This document shows positions 43,247-51,276 of a stretch of DNA of 64,000 nt, in pieces. The stretch's first letter is position 1; every line of letters begins with the position of its first letter. The stretch comes from Candidatus Microthrix parvicella Bio17-1 (GTDB lineage Bacteria > Actinomycetota > Acidimicrobiia > Acidimicrobiales > Microtrichaceae), in contig NZ_AMPG01000007.1 in assembly GCF_000299415.1 (NCBI RefSeq), positions 51,412-115,411 on the forward strand. Reading direction: 5' to 3'. Made by a program: the position numbers and the translations under genes. The notes beneath the pieces were generated by a model that had not been told where the DNA came from, made no database searches, and saw only the letters and a list, made by a program, of their open reading frames with translations.

Positions 43247-44860
43247 GTGCGATCACTGACCGTTGAGCAGGCCTACGACAAGCGCTGGTGGACCCTGGGC
43301 GTTCTGTGCGCCTCGCTGTCGGTAATCAGCATCGATAACACCATTCTCAACGTTGCCCTGCCGAACATTGTGGACAACCTTGGGGCCTCCGGCTCCGACC
43401 TGCAGTGGATCGTGGATGCGTACGTGGTGGTGTTCGCCGGGCTGCTGCTCACCAGCGGTGCGCTCGGCGACAAGTTCGGTCGCAAGCTCATGCTCACCGG
43501 TGGGTTGGCGCTGTTCGCCGCGACCAGCGCGTTCGCCGCCTTCAGTGGTTCGCCGGGAGCGTTAATCGGGGCTCGTGGATTGATGGGCATTGCCGGAGCG
43601 GCCATCTTTCCGTCAACGCTGTCGATCCTTACCAACACCTTCGAGGGTCCCGAGCGCGGTCGGGCCATCGGTATCTGGGCTGCGGTGTCGGGCCTGGGCA
43701 TTGCGGTCGGCCCGTTGCTTGGCGGGTTTCTGCTCGAGCATTTCTGGTGGGGTTCGGTGTTCCTGGTCAATGTGCCCATCGCGCTCGGCGCCATCGTGGC
43801 CGGTCGGTTCCTGGTGCCCGAGACCGTCGGCGAACGCGACCGTCCTCTCGACCCGATGGGCTCGCTGCTCTCCATCGTCGGGCTCACCGGTGTGCTCTAC
43901 GCCATCATCGAGGCGCCCGGTGCAGGGTGGCTGGCGCCCGAGACGCTCATTCCAGGGGCCATCGGCGTGGCTGTTTTGGCGGCGTTCGTGGTGTGGGAAC
44001 TGCGCAACCCCCATCCGATGCTCGACGTGAGCTTCTTCTCTAATCCCCGGTTTTCGGCAGCGTCGGCCACGATCACCTTGGTCTTCTTCGCCCTCTTCGG
44101 ATCGACGTTTCTGCTCACCCAGTACTTCCAGTTCGTGCTCGGCTATTCGCCGCTGAAGACCGGCATGCTGACCGCGCCGGTTGCCCTGGGCATCATGACC
44201 GCCGGCCCGCTGGCACCCCGCCTGGTTGAAAAGGTGGGCACCAAGTTGGTGGTGCTGGCAGGCTTGTTTGTCGTTGGCGTCGCCCTGCTCTGTTACGGCT
44301 CGGAGTTTCTGATGGAGTCGGTGCCGCTGGGCATGGGCGTCCGCTTGATCTTCGGCTGGGGCATGGGGCTGGTGATGCCGCCCGCCACCGAGTCGATCAT
44401 GGGTTCGCTTCCACGCGCACGTGCCGGCGTGGGGTCGGCGGTCAACGACACCACACGGCAAACCGGCGGCGCGCTCGGCGTCGCCGTCATCGGGTCGATC
44501 TTCGCCGCTCAGTACCGCTCGGTGGTCAAGATCCCGGCCGATCTCCCCGTTCAGGTGCGCGACGGCATGGCCGACTCGATCGGCTCGGGGCTGCGCATCG
44601 CCAAAGAGATGAAGCTGCCTGTGTCGGATCTGGTGCGGGTGCACGATGCCGCCGCGCCGGCGTTCGTCTCGGGCATGCAGATGGCGGTGGTGTTTGGGGC
44701 TGTCGTCGTGGCGATTGCGGCCGTGGTGGCCTGGCGCTATCTGCCGGCCCGCGAGGCCGGGCCGGTCACCGAAGGCGAGGCGGCCGCCGTCGGTCACCCC
44801 GACGGCGGCCTTCACGGGAGGGTTGAGACCGAGCGCCTCACGATTATCGCAGGGGACTGA
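43247..44860 (+). CDS. MFS transporter, DHA2/EmrB-QacA type
   Basis: A 537-residue, probably 14-helix drug:H+ antiporter. The N terminus has LSVISIDNTILNVALPNI (motif D1), DLQWIVDAYVVVFAGLLLTSGALGDKFGRKLML (motif A), GIAGAAIFPSTLSILTNTF and VSGLGIAVGPLLGGFLLEHF (motif C). The C-terminal half has MPPATESIMGSLPRARAGVGSAVNDTTRQTGGALGVAVIG. The substrate is unknown. It is followed by the convergent peptidase gene. GTG 43247 is the start. Confidence 0.92.
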   Translation: MRSLTVEQAYDKRWWTLGVLCASLSVISIDNTILNVALPNIVDNLGASGSDLQWIVDAYVVVFAGLLLTSGALGDKFGRKLMLTGGLALFAATSAFAAFSGSPGALIGARGLMGIAGAAIFPSTLSILTNTFEGPERGRAIGIWAAVSGLGIAVGPLLGGFLLEHFWWGSVFLVNVPIALGAIVAGRFLVPETVGERDRPLDPMGSLLSIVGLTGVLYAIIEAPGAGWLAPETLIPGAIGVAVLAAFVVWELRNPHPMLDVSFFSNPRFSAASATITLVFFALFGSTFLLTQYFQFVLGYSPLKTGMLTAPVALGIMTAGPLAPRLVEKVGTKLVVLAGLFVVGVALLCYGSEFLMESVPLGMGVRLIFGWGMGLVMPPATESIMGSLPRARAGVGSAVNDTTRQTGGALGVAVIGSIFAAQYRSVVKIPADLPVQVRDGMADSIGSGLRIAKEMKLPVSDLVRVHDAAAPAFVSGMQMAVVFGAVVVAIAAVVAWRYLPAREAGPVTEGEAAAVGHPDGGLHGRVETERLTIIAGD

Positions 44861-44947
44861 AACGGCGCTCTCCTCGGGCTTTCGGGAGGAGCGGCATGAC
44901 CAACTCCAGGTGCTGAGCAGTAGGAAGCGCCAGTTGTTGCGACACGC

Positions 44948-46417
44948 CTACACGGCAGTGCCGGCCCGTGTGGCGTGGGCGTGCAGCACGTCGGCGACGC
45001 AGCCGGTGAGCCGCTCGGCGAACGCCACGTCCAGAAACTCGTTGGGACCGTGCGCGTTTGACCCGGGGCCGAGCACCCCGGTGACCACAAACTGGGCGTC
45101 GGGGAACTGCTCGCCCAGCATGGCCATAAACGGGATCGTGCCGCCCTCACCGATCCAGCGAGACTCCTCCCCGAACCAGGTGGTCGAGGCACGCTGCAAC
45201 GCATCCGCCAACCACGGGGCGGTCGGCGGGGCGTCCCACCCGGTTGCTCCCCAGCCCGGGCTGACGGTAACGGTGGCACCCGCCGGAGGGTCGTTGGTCA
45301 GCAGTTCGGTGAGCCGCGCGGTGATCGCCTCGGGATCGACGCCGGGCGGAATGCGAATGGACAGGCCCAACGTGGTGGACGGGCGGGCGACGTTTCCGGC
45401 GTCGGCGAGCTGTGGTAGCCCGTCGGCGCCGATCACCTCCAGCGCCGGGCCCCAGGTGCGAGCCAGCAGTTGGTCGGCCACGTCGTCGGTTGCCGGGTGG
45501 GTATCGTCGGCCCACGGAAAGGCCGGCGGGCGGCCCAGCGTTCCGGCCGACTGGGCTGCCTGTTCCCGTCGCGCTTTGGGGATCTCGGGGAAGAGCTCGT
45601 CGATCAGCAGGCGGCCGTCGCTCGCCGCTTCGATCCGGTCGAGCAACGTGCGGGCGATGCGGAAGCTGGAGGGCACGATGCCCCCGGCGGCGCCGGAGTG
45701 GACGCCTTCGGTCAGCACGTCCACCCGCAGGTCGACCGACACCAGTCCTCGCAGCGAGGTGGTCACCCACAGCCGTTCGTAGTCGCCACAGCCCGAGTCC
45801 AGGCAGACGACCAGCTCGGGCGAACTTAGCTCGTCCCCCAACGCCTCGAGGTGGGCGGGCAGGTCGGGGCTGCCCGACTCCTCCGAGCACTCGATCACGC
45901 CGACGATGCGGCCGTGTTCGCCACCGGCCCGGTCCAGCGCGACCAGTGCGGTACCCAACGCGTACACCGAGTAGCCGTCGTCGGCGCCGCCGCGCCCGTA
46001 CAGGCGGTCGCCCTTGCGCACCGGGGTCCACGGGCCCAGGTCGTCGTCCCAGCCGACCATCTCCGGTTGCTTGTCCAGGTGGCCGTAGGCCAGCACCGTG
46101 CCGCCGTTGGTGGCCCCGTCCGTCGCCGGTACGTCGACCAGCAGCAGCGGCGTGCGGCCGGGTAGATCGCGGCGGCTCACCGTCAGCCCGGGCACGCCCA
46201 GCGATTCCAACCAGTCCGATGCAGCGACCAGCACGGTGTCGATATGGCCGGCAGCGGCCCAGCCTGGGGCGAACGCCGGTGACAGGGCGGGCACGGCGAT
46301 GTGGGCCTCGATCGCCGGGACCGCCGAGTCGTTCCACACCTCTGCAACCGTCGAGGTGAGCACCTCCCGGTCGGGCGGGTTCGTCGTTGGCGCGTCGGGC
46401 GTGGGGTGGTCGACCAT
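44948..46417 (-). CDS. M20-family metallopeptidase
   Basis: A 489-residue zinc peptidase (dipeptidase/CNDP-like). Metal and catalytic residues: His and Asp in LAYGHLDKQPE, Asp in GRGGADDGYS, Glu-Glu in IECSEESGS, Asp in CLDSGCGDY and His in GPGSNAHGPNEFLD; the lid domain has GVHSGAAGG. It cleaves small peptides or amidated amino acids. It starts only 32 bases from the divergent LLM gene. Confidence 0.93.
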   Translation of the reverse strand: MVDHPTPDAPTTNPPDREVLTSTVAEVWNDSAVPAIEAHIAVPALSPAFAPGWAAAGHIDTVLVAASDWLESLGVPGLTVSRRDLPGRTPLLLVDVPATDGATNGGTVLAYGHLDKQPEMVGWDDDLGPWTPVRKGDRLYGRGGADDGYSVYALGTALVALDRAGGEHGRIVGVIECSEESGSPDLPAHLEALGDELSSPELVVCLDSGCGDYERLWVTTSLRGLVSVDLRVDVLTEGVHSGAAGGIVPSSFRIARTLLDRIEAASDGRLLIDELFPEIPKARREQAAQSAGTLGRPPAFPWADDTHPATDDVADQLLARTWGPALEVIGADGLPQLADAGNVARPSTTLGLSIRIPPGVDPEAITARLTELLTNDPPAGATVTVSPGWGATGWDAPPTAPWLADALQRASTTWFGEESRWIGEGGTIPFMAMLGEQFPDAQFVVTGVLGPGSNAHGPNEFLDVAFAERLTGCVADVLHAHATRAGTAV

Positions 46418-46449
46418 CGCCCAAGTCTGACGTGTTCTACCGTGCGGAG

Positions 46450-47196
46450 ATGAAGATTGGCGTGCAGATCCAACCGCAGAACACCACGATGGCGGCGCTG
46501 CGGGCGTCGTGGATGGCCGCCGAGTCGCTCGGGGTCGACAGCATCTGGGTGTGGGACCACTTCTACCCGCTCTTCGGCGACCCCGATGCCGCGCACTTCG
46601 AGGCCTACACCCTGCTGGCCACCATGGCCGCCGACACCACTTCGGCCTCGATCGGTGCGCTGGTGAGCTGCAACAGCTACCGCAACCCCAACCTGCTGGC
46701 CGACATGGCCCGCACGATCGATCACGTCGCTGATGGCCGGTTCGTCTTGGGCATCGGCTCGGGCTGGTTCGAGCGGGATTACGACGAATACGGCTTCCCG
46801 TTCGGCACCGCCCGCCAGCGCCTGGCCGACCTGGAGCGCGACCTGCCGATCATCAAGGATCGTCTCGCCCAGCTGACTCCGGGCCCGGTGGGGGACATGC
46901 CGATTCTCATCGGTGGCTCGGGGGAGAAGGTCACGCTGCGGCTGGTGGCCCAGCACGCCGACGCTTGGAACACCTTTGGTCCGCCGGACAACTTCGCTGC
47001 GAAGAACCGGGTGCTCAACGAGTGGTGCGCACGTGAGGGGCGCAACCCGGCGGACATCGAGCGCACGGTCGGCATCAGCGTTGACGAGGTCGATCAGCTG
47101 GAGGCGTATGCCGAGGCCGGTGCCGACCATGTCATCTTCATGGTGGGCGCTCCGTTCGATCTCGATCCGGTCTCCCATGCCCTCGACGCCCGATGA
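46450..47196 (+). CDS. LLM-class F420-dependent oxidoreductase
   Basis: A 248-residue luciferase-like barrel: KIGVQIQPQNTTMAALRASWMAAESLGVDSIWVWDHFYPL, LGIGSGWFERDYDEYGFPFGT, PILIGGSGEKVTLRLVAQHADAWNTFG. This is the actinobacterial F420 subgroup. ATG 46450 with GGAGA just upstream is the start. It overlaps the enoyl-CoA hydratase start by four bases, so the two form an operon. Confidence 0.9.
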   Translation: MKIGVQIQPQNTTMAALRASWMAAESLGVDSIWVWDHFYPLFGDPDAAHFEAYTLLATMAADTTSASIGALVSCNSYRNPNLLADMARTIDHVADGRFVLGIGSGWFERDYDEYGFPFGTARQRLADLERDLPIIKDRLAQLTPGPVGDMPILIGGSGEKVTLRLVAQHADAWNTFGPPDNFAAKNRVLNEWCAREGRNPADIERTVGISVDEVDQLEAYAEAGADHVIFMVGAPFDLDPVSHALDAR

Positions 47197-48074
47197 GCGA
47201 TGACTTGATCCTCAAGGTCACATCGTGGGAGACGGTCGGCCGCGTCGCGGTGATTCGGCTGAACCGTCCGCATCGCAACAACGCCTGGACCGGGCGCATG
47301 CACCACGAGTACCGGGCACTGATCGAGCGGGCCGAGACCGACCCCGATATCCGCTGCATCGTCGTCACCGGGGAGGGCCGATCGTTCTGCGTGGGGGCCG
47401 ACAGTGATGCGCTTGCCGGTCATGCCGATAGGGGTGGTTACGACCCGGGGTTGCCCGCCGAGTTGCCGATGCCCGGCTACGGCGTGCGGGACGACTACGA
47501 CGACGACTTCGTCTTTCACTATGGCCTGAGAACGCCGGTGATCGCGTCCATCAACGGCCCGTGTGCGGGCGTCGGATTCGTGCTGGCCTGCTACGCGGAC
47601 CTCCGATTCGCCGCCAAGGGCGCTCGGCTGGCCACGGCCAACGCCCGGCTCGGACTCCCGGCGGAGTTCGGTCTCAGTTGGGTGCTACCCCGCCTGGTCG
47701 GGGTCACCCGAGCGGCTGAGCTGCTGATGACCGGCCGAAAGTTCCGGGCCGAGGAGGCCGAGGGTTGGGGCCTGTTCAACGAGGTGATCGAGCCCAACCA
47801 ACTCATGGCGCACGTCATGGAGGTGGCCCGAGGCCTGGCCGAGGACGTGGACCCCAAGGCGGTCGCTACCACTAAGTACCAGCTGTACCGGGATGCCGAC
47901 CGCAGCGTCGGGCCGGCCGTGTCCGACGCCCAACGGTTCATGCGTGAAACCATGGCCGGACCCGAGTTCGCCGAGGGCGTGAAAGCCTTCCGGGAGGGCG
48001 TCCCGCCCGACTTCCCGAATGCGGCCGTGGAGCCAGCCGGTCCGGGCTCTAACATGGGCGATACGCCCGGATAG
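47193..48074 (+). CDS. Enoyl-CoA hydratase/isomerase family protein
   Basis: A 293-residue crotonase-fold protein: VIRLNRPHRNNAW, VVTGEGRSFCVGADSDAL (first oxyanion-hole segment), ASINGPCAGVGFVLACYADLRFAAKGARLATANARLGLPAEFGLSWVLPRLVG (second). A Glu-like position in LPAEFGLSW suits hydratase chemistry. ATG 47193 overlaps the LLM oxidoreductase stop. Its own stop (TAG at 48072-48074) lies inside the tRNA-Thr gene. Confidence 0.9.
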   Translation: MSDDLILKVTSWETVGRVAVIRLNRPHRNNAWTGRMHHEYRALIERAETDPDIRCIVVTGEGRSFCVGADSDALAGHADRGGYDPGLPAELPMPGYGVRDDYDDDFVFHYGLRTPVIASINGPCAGVGFVLACYADLRFAAKGARLATANARLGLPAEFGLSWVLPRLVGVTRAAELLMTGRKFRAEEAEGWGLFNEVIEPNQLMAHVMEVARGLAEDVDPKAVATTKYQLYRDADRSVGPAVSDAQRFMRETMAGPEFAEGVKAFREGVPPDFPNAAVEPAGPGSNMGDTPG

Positions 48075-48141
48075 CTCAGTTGGTCAGAGCAGCTGTCTTG
48101 TAAACAGCAGGTCGTCGGTTCGAATCCGACTTCGGGCTCCA
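48065..48141 (+). tRNA. tRNA-Thr (anticodon TGT), CCA encoded
   Basis: Begins GCCCGGATAGCTCAGTTGG; acceptor stem pairs GCCCGGA with TTCGGGC (48131-48137), anticodon arm GCTGT-CTTGTAA-ACAGC with anticodon TGT, T arm GTCGG-TTCGAAT-CCGAC. The discriminator T is followed by CCA at 48139-48141. Its first ten bases overlap the end of the enoyl-CoA hydratase gene. An accessory region begins directly after it, as is typical for integration at tRNA genes. Confidence 0.96.
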
Positions 48142-48581
48142 AAACCCTTGCAATTGCAGCGATCTGAGGCTTCTAGCGACTGCTTGATAAATGGTCGGGC
48201 CACTTTGGGGGCCACAAACCCTCCTGGTAGGGAGTGGTACTGGGTGGTAGGTGCTGTCGAAACGGGTCCAATGGGAACTGGGTACCAGCCCCTACCACCT
48301 CCTACCAGCAAAACCGACTGTTTCTGGGGGTTTCTGATCGACGGGCGGATCTGCCTGACGAACAATATTCAGTCGTCCCGGGCTGTGAGGTTGTTCTCGA
48401 TCGACCGTAGAAGCGCATCGAGGTGCCCGGTGCCCGGTGCCCGGTGCCCGGTTCGGCTGCTCTGCGCATCCCGAACCATCGGTCCGAAGTCGGCCACTCA
48501 AGACTGCTTTGCCGGTCTGCTGAACTGTCAGGGGTCAGGGTCATGATTGGAGCGTCGTGATAGTCGGACGAAAGGATTCCC
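48142..48581. other. Gene-poor tRNA-proximal region with repeats
   Basis: No convincing gene. It holds an imperfect 26-base inverted repeat (48224-48249 with 48283-48308, 21 matches) rich in TGGTAGG/CCTACCA words, and four perfect tandem copies of GGTGCCC at 48422-48449. It may be the remains of an integration end (att region or integrase-binding arm sites), but no integrase gene is present. Confidence 0.5.
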
Positions 48582-49124
48582 ATGGACGCGAAGGTTTCCT
48601 CCATCGCGAGACGCGTGGTCGAAGTCTCCAGCGAGGTCAGGCTCGACAAGCCGAAGCTGTCGCGGTGGAACCTGTGGCGACGACGAAACGACTGGGCATA
48701 CGACCATGAGGCAACGTCGAACCGCCGAGAGCTTGTTGTGCGTCGGGTTCGCAACCCCACAGCGACGCGGGGGCTACATGTGCTTCAGTCTCATGGCGTC
48801 GGCACGATGGGGTTCTCTCGGGGGGTCGATCGTGACAGCTGGATGGTGATCGCAAACGTTGCTGGCCATCCGGTCGGATTGGCTTATGGGCACCGTTTAG
48901 CTGCCAAAGACGAGGCCCAAATAGATGATGTTGTGGTCGACGTCTCCTGTCGTCAGCAGGGGCTCGGCAAGATGGTCGTGGCGGACCTCATGGATTGGCT
49001 TGTCGATGAAGGGCTCCAGCAGGTGAATCTGTGCCCGGCCGAAACGTGGCAGCAGAATTTGTATCAAGGCCTTGGGTTTACCGCCCAAGGACGCGGCAGG
49101 TCGATGTCAGCTTCTCTCCGGTGA
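48582..49124 (+). CDS. GNAT-family acetyltransferase
   Basis: A 180-residue protein. The C-terminal half is a GNAT domain: motif A DDVVVDVSCRQQGLGKMVVADLMDWLVDEG with the acetyl-CoA pyrophosphate loop RQQGLG, then LYQGLGF. The first 80 residues are basic with no recognisable domain (KLSRWNLWRRRNDWAYDHEA). Substrate unknown. ATG 48582 follows AAAGGA. It is the first gene of the accessory region. Confidence 0.75.
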   Translation: MDAKVSSIARRVVEVSSEVRLDKPKLSRWNLWRRRNDWAYDHEATSNRRELVVRRVRNPTATRGLHVLQSHGVGTMGFSRGVDRDSWMVIANVAGHPVGLAYGHRLAAKDEAQIDDVVVDVSCRQQGLGKMVVADLMDWLVDEGLQQVNLCPAETWQQNLYQGLGFTAQGRGRSMSASLR

Positions 49125-49140
49125 GTGAAGCGTTGCGGCG

Positions 49141-49374
49141 CTATTGGGCCTGTTTGTCCAGCTCGTGCTCGACCGCACGACGGATCCAGCTGGATACCGA
49201 CCTCTTGTCTTCGTCGGCGCGGCGCCGGACCTCGTCCAACGTTGCTGGTGGTAACCGGACCAGGAATGGCTCGGTCATCCTTGAGCGGCGTCGTGGCGGC
49301 CCCTGTGGCACTTGGTTCTCCGGACGGGCGTAGAACTCGTAGTCCTCGTCGGGGTTCATCTTCTTGGTGGTCAT
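49141..49374 (-). CDS. Ribbon-helix-helix protein of the nucleotidyltransferase-HEPN cassette
   Basis: A 77-residue protein with a polar N terminus (DEDYEFYARPENQ) and a C-terminal RHH: RMTEPFLVRLPPATLDEVRRRADEDKRSVSSWIRRAVEHEL. ATG 49374 overlaps the stop of the HEPN gene (ATGA). It is the last gene of the three-gene cassette and is a likely transcriptional regulator. Confidence 0.75.
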   Translation of the reverse strand: MTTKKMNPDEDYEFYARPENQVPQGPPRRRSRMTEPFLVRLPPATLDEVRRRADEDKRSVSSWIRRAVEHELDKQAQ

Positions 49375-49766
49375 CGGCTAGTGGATGTTGCATCTACAAG
49401 CCGGGTTGAGGCCCGACTGGCGACCTTTTGGTCGGCGGCGCTTGATGGGGCCGAGCTATAACCGGCCTTCGTCTTGAGTCCAAGCAGTCTGCGGAGTTCC
49501 TTTCCGAGACCGGCGTCGGCTTGGTCGAGCAGCGCCGCCGCAGCGGCGTGGTCCTGCCCGCTGGCGTGAACGCCGAGCCGTGAGCAGCAGATCACGTCTG
49601 CTGCGGCTATGCCGGCATGCACGCACAGGGTGATGTAGGCGTCGCCAAGGTTGCTGTCGTCGGAGGCCAGTTCGCTGATGAGCGTCGCTGCGTCGCTGAA
49701 TTGGCGGGCCTTGGCCATTCGGCCCGAGCGGTCCTTCGCCGAGCATTTTCTCGTCGGTGCGGCCAC
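49371..49766 (-). CDS. HEPN-domain protein (putative toxin partner)
   Basis: A 131-residue helical protein. The block ITLCVHAGIAAADVICCSRLGVHASGQDHAAAAALL matches SAV_6107-type HEPN proteins, with an Arg and His residues in the loop that forms the nuclease or AMP-acceptor site; the C terminus is KTKAGYSSAPSSAAD. The start is GTG 49766, or ATG 49718 (MAKARQFSDAA). It follows the nucleotidyltransferase by seven bases, the usual arrangement of MNT-HEPN pairs. Confidence 0.75.
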   Translation of the reverse strand: MAAPTRKCSAKDRSGRMAKARQFSDAATLISELASDDSNLGDAYITLCVHAGIAAADVICCSRLGVHASGQDHAAAAALLDQADAGLGKELRRLLGLKTKAGYSSAPSSAADQKVASRASTRLVDATSTSR

Positions 49767-49773
49767 CAGAAGT

Positions 49774-50418
49774 TCACCCCGCCTGCCGGTAGTCCGGCCT
49801 TGGCTTCACGCTTGCGAGGTATCCCGGGGTGCCAGACAAGACGATGCCGTCGCGGGCGATTTCAGCGAGGATCTGCTCGGTCGCGATCGTAGCTGCGACT
49901 TCTGACTCTGACATCTCAAGGATGCGTGCGTCGTTGCCGGTCCACGAAGTGCTGGCAGTCGCGAAGGCGTCGAGCTGCTCGTGCCACTGCACGTCATCTT
50001 CGACGACGACCGAATCGGGTCGCACGACGAACACATCGATGTCGCTTCCCTCGGTCATCCTCCCGGTAGCGGCAGAACCGAAGAGCGCGGCAAAGTCACA
50101 GGGCGTCGACCAGGTGTCGATCAGGTCGCGCATTCGCTGCAACACTTCGCGGCTGGCGTCAGCCAGCCCGATGATGTGTGGGGCGCACACGTGCTGCCGG
50201 TTAAGCCGGTAGGTGTAGGCGCGGCCAACCTGCTCGCTGTGGAGGACACCCTGACCGGTCAATCGAACGAGCGCGTTTCGGACACCAGCAACAGAATGAA
50301 ACCCGATGAGGTCGTGCACCTGCGGTGGGGTGAACGAAGCGTCGGCTCGGGCCAGCACCCCAAGGACGTCCCCATCGATCGTCGGGGTCACCGCTAGGAA
50401 CGGTCGACTCAAGATCAT
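49774..50418 (-). CDS. Nucleotidyltransferase with N-terminal winged helix (MNT antitoxin-like)
   Basis: A 214-residue protein. Residues 15-75 look like a winged helix (SFTPPQVHDLIGFHSVAGVRNALVRLTGQGVLHSEQVGRAYTYRL). Residues 110-135 hold the minimal nucleotidyltransferase motif FGSAATGRMTEGSDIDVFVV (GS...DxD). In MNT-HEPN systems such enzymes AMPylate and silence the HEPN toxin. Here the HEPN gene follows directly, and the fused HTH suggests autoregulation. ATG 50418 is chosen. Confidence 0.82.
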   Translation of the reverse strand: MILSRPFLAVTPTIDGDVLGVLARADASFTPPQVHDLIGFHSVAGVRNALVRLTGQGVLHSEQVGRAYTYRLNRQHVCAPHIIGLADASREVLQRMRDLIDTWSTPCDFAALFGSAATGRMTEGSDIDVFVVRPDSVVVEDDVQWHEQLDAFATASTSWTGNDARILEMSESEVAATIATEQILAEIARDGIVLSGTPGYLASVKPRPDYRQAG

Positions 50419-50680
50419 GTGCAGGATGCTACACCTATACCAAGTAATGTTCACACGTCTGGAGGAGGGTTTGGTGCGGCGGCGCCGACAACCTCGACCG
50501 CTTGCTGGCGCTGGGAACCGCCGCCTTCGGAACCGGTTCGATGGCGTCCTAGCCGACGAGACCCCGATCATGGCCGTTGCGGTTGCTGCGAATAGGGGTA
50601 ACATCGGTGTTGCGGCGGTCGACGGACCAACCAACGAGAACACGCCCGTCTGGTTGTCGACCCCTGCCAAGGAGGACACC

Positions 50681-51112
50681 ATGGCCCCATCAACACTGCT
50701 CCGCAGCAACCTCGACATTCCCGACGAGGCAACCTCAGCCGAAGCAGCTGAAGCGGTCGACCTACTCGACCGGTTCCAACGGACCCATCCTGGTGACATC
50801 GGCACGGTGCGTCTCGTCGCCGACAATTCCGATCTGAGCGTCACCATCCCCGGCAGCGCGCTTAGCCATCTCGTCGAACTGCTTGCGCACATCGCCAACG
50901 GCAATGCCGTCACCATCGCTCCGGTGCACGCAGAACTCACCACCCAACAAGCCGCCGACATGCTCGTCGTGTCGCGGCCCTACCTGATCGGGCTCCTCGA
51001 AGAGGGCCAGATCCCCCATCGGCGCGTAGGGAACCGGCGCCGTATCCGGCTCACCGACCTCCTCGCCTACATGCGCGAGGACGACCGCAAACGCGCTGAA
51101 GCCAGCGGCTGA
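50681..51112 (+). CDS. Excisionase-type HTH antitoxin, C terminus frameshifted
   Basis: A 143-residue protein with an AbrB/Phd-like N-terminal half and a MerR/excisionase helix-turn-helix (LTTQQAADMLVVSRPYLIGLLEEGQIPHRRVGNRRRIRLTDLLAYM). ATG 50681 has AAGGAGG five bases upstream. After the stop, another frame reads AAELTAEAQRLNLDDE and ends at a TAG, which is the expected C terminus of this antitoxin type, so an indel near 51105 has truncated it. Its usual PIN toxin partner is missing (see 51148). Confidence 0.75.
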   Translation: MAPSTLLRSNLDIPDEATSAEAAEAVDLLDRFQRTHPGDIGTVRLVADNSDLSVTIPGSALSHLVELLAHIANGNAVTIAPVHAELTTQQAADMLVVSRPYLIGLLEEGQIPHRRVGNRRRIRLTDLLAYMREDDRKRAEASG

Positions 51113-51147
51113 ACTCACCGCCGAGGCCCAACGCCTCAACCTCGACG

Positions 51148-51200
51148 ATGAGTAGAGCGTGTGCGCCAGTCCCGGAAATGAACCGACTCTGCGGCCGACT
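51148..51200 (+). pseudogene. Remnant of a PIN toxin start
   Basis: ATG 51148 overlaps the frameshifted antitoxin end (ATGAGTAG) and begins MSRACA, which I recall as the start of PIN-domain partners of this antitoxin type. The sequence then diverges at once and shows no PIN acidic residues. It suggests a deletion that removed the toxin. This is inferred and rests on a very short match. Confidence 0.3.
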
Positions 51201-51276
51201 GAGCATTGCACGACGATGCCGCCAGAGAACTAAAGAATCTAAAGAATCTAAAGACATCTAAACCGACGCGGTTGGG

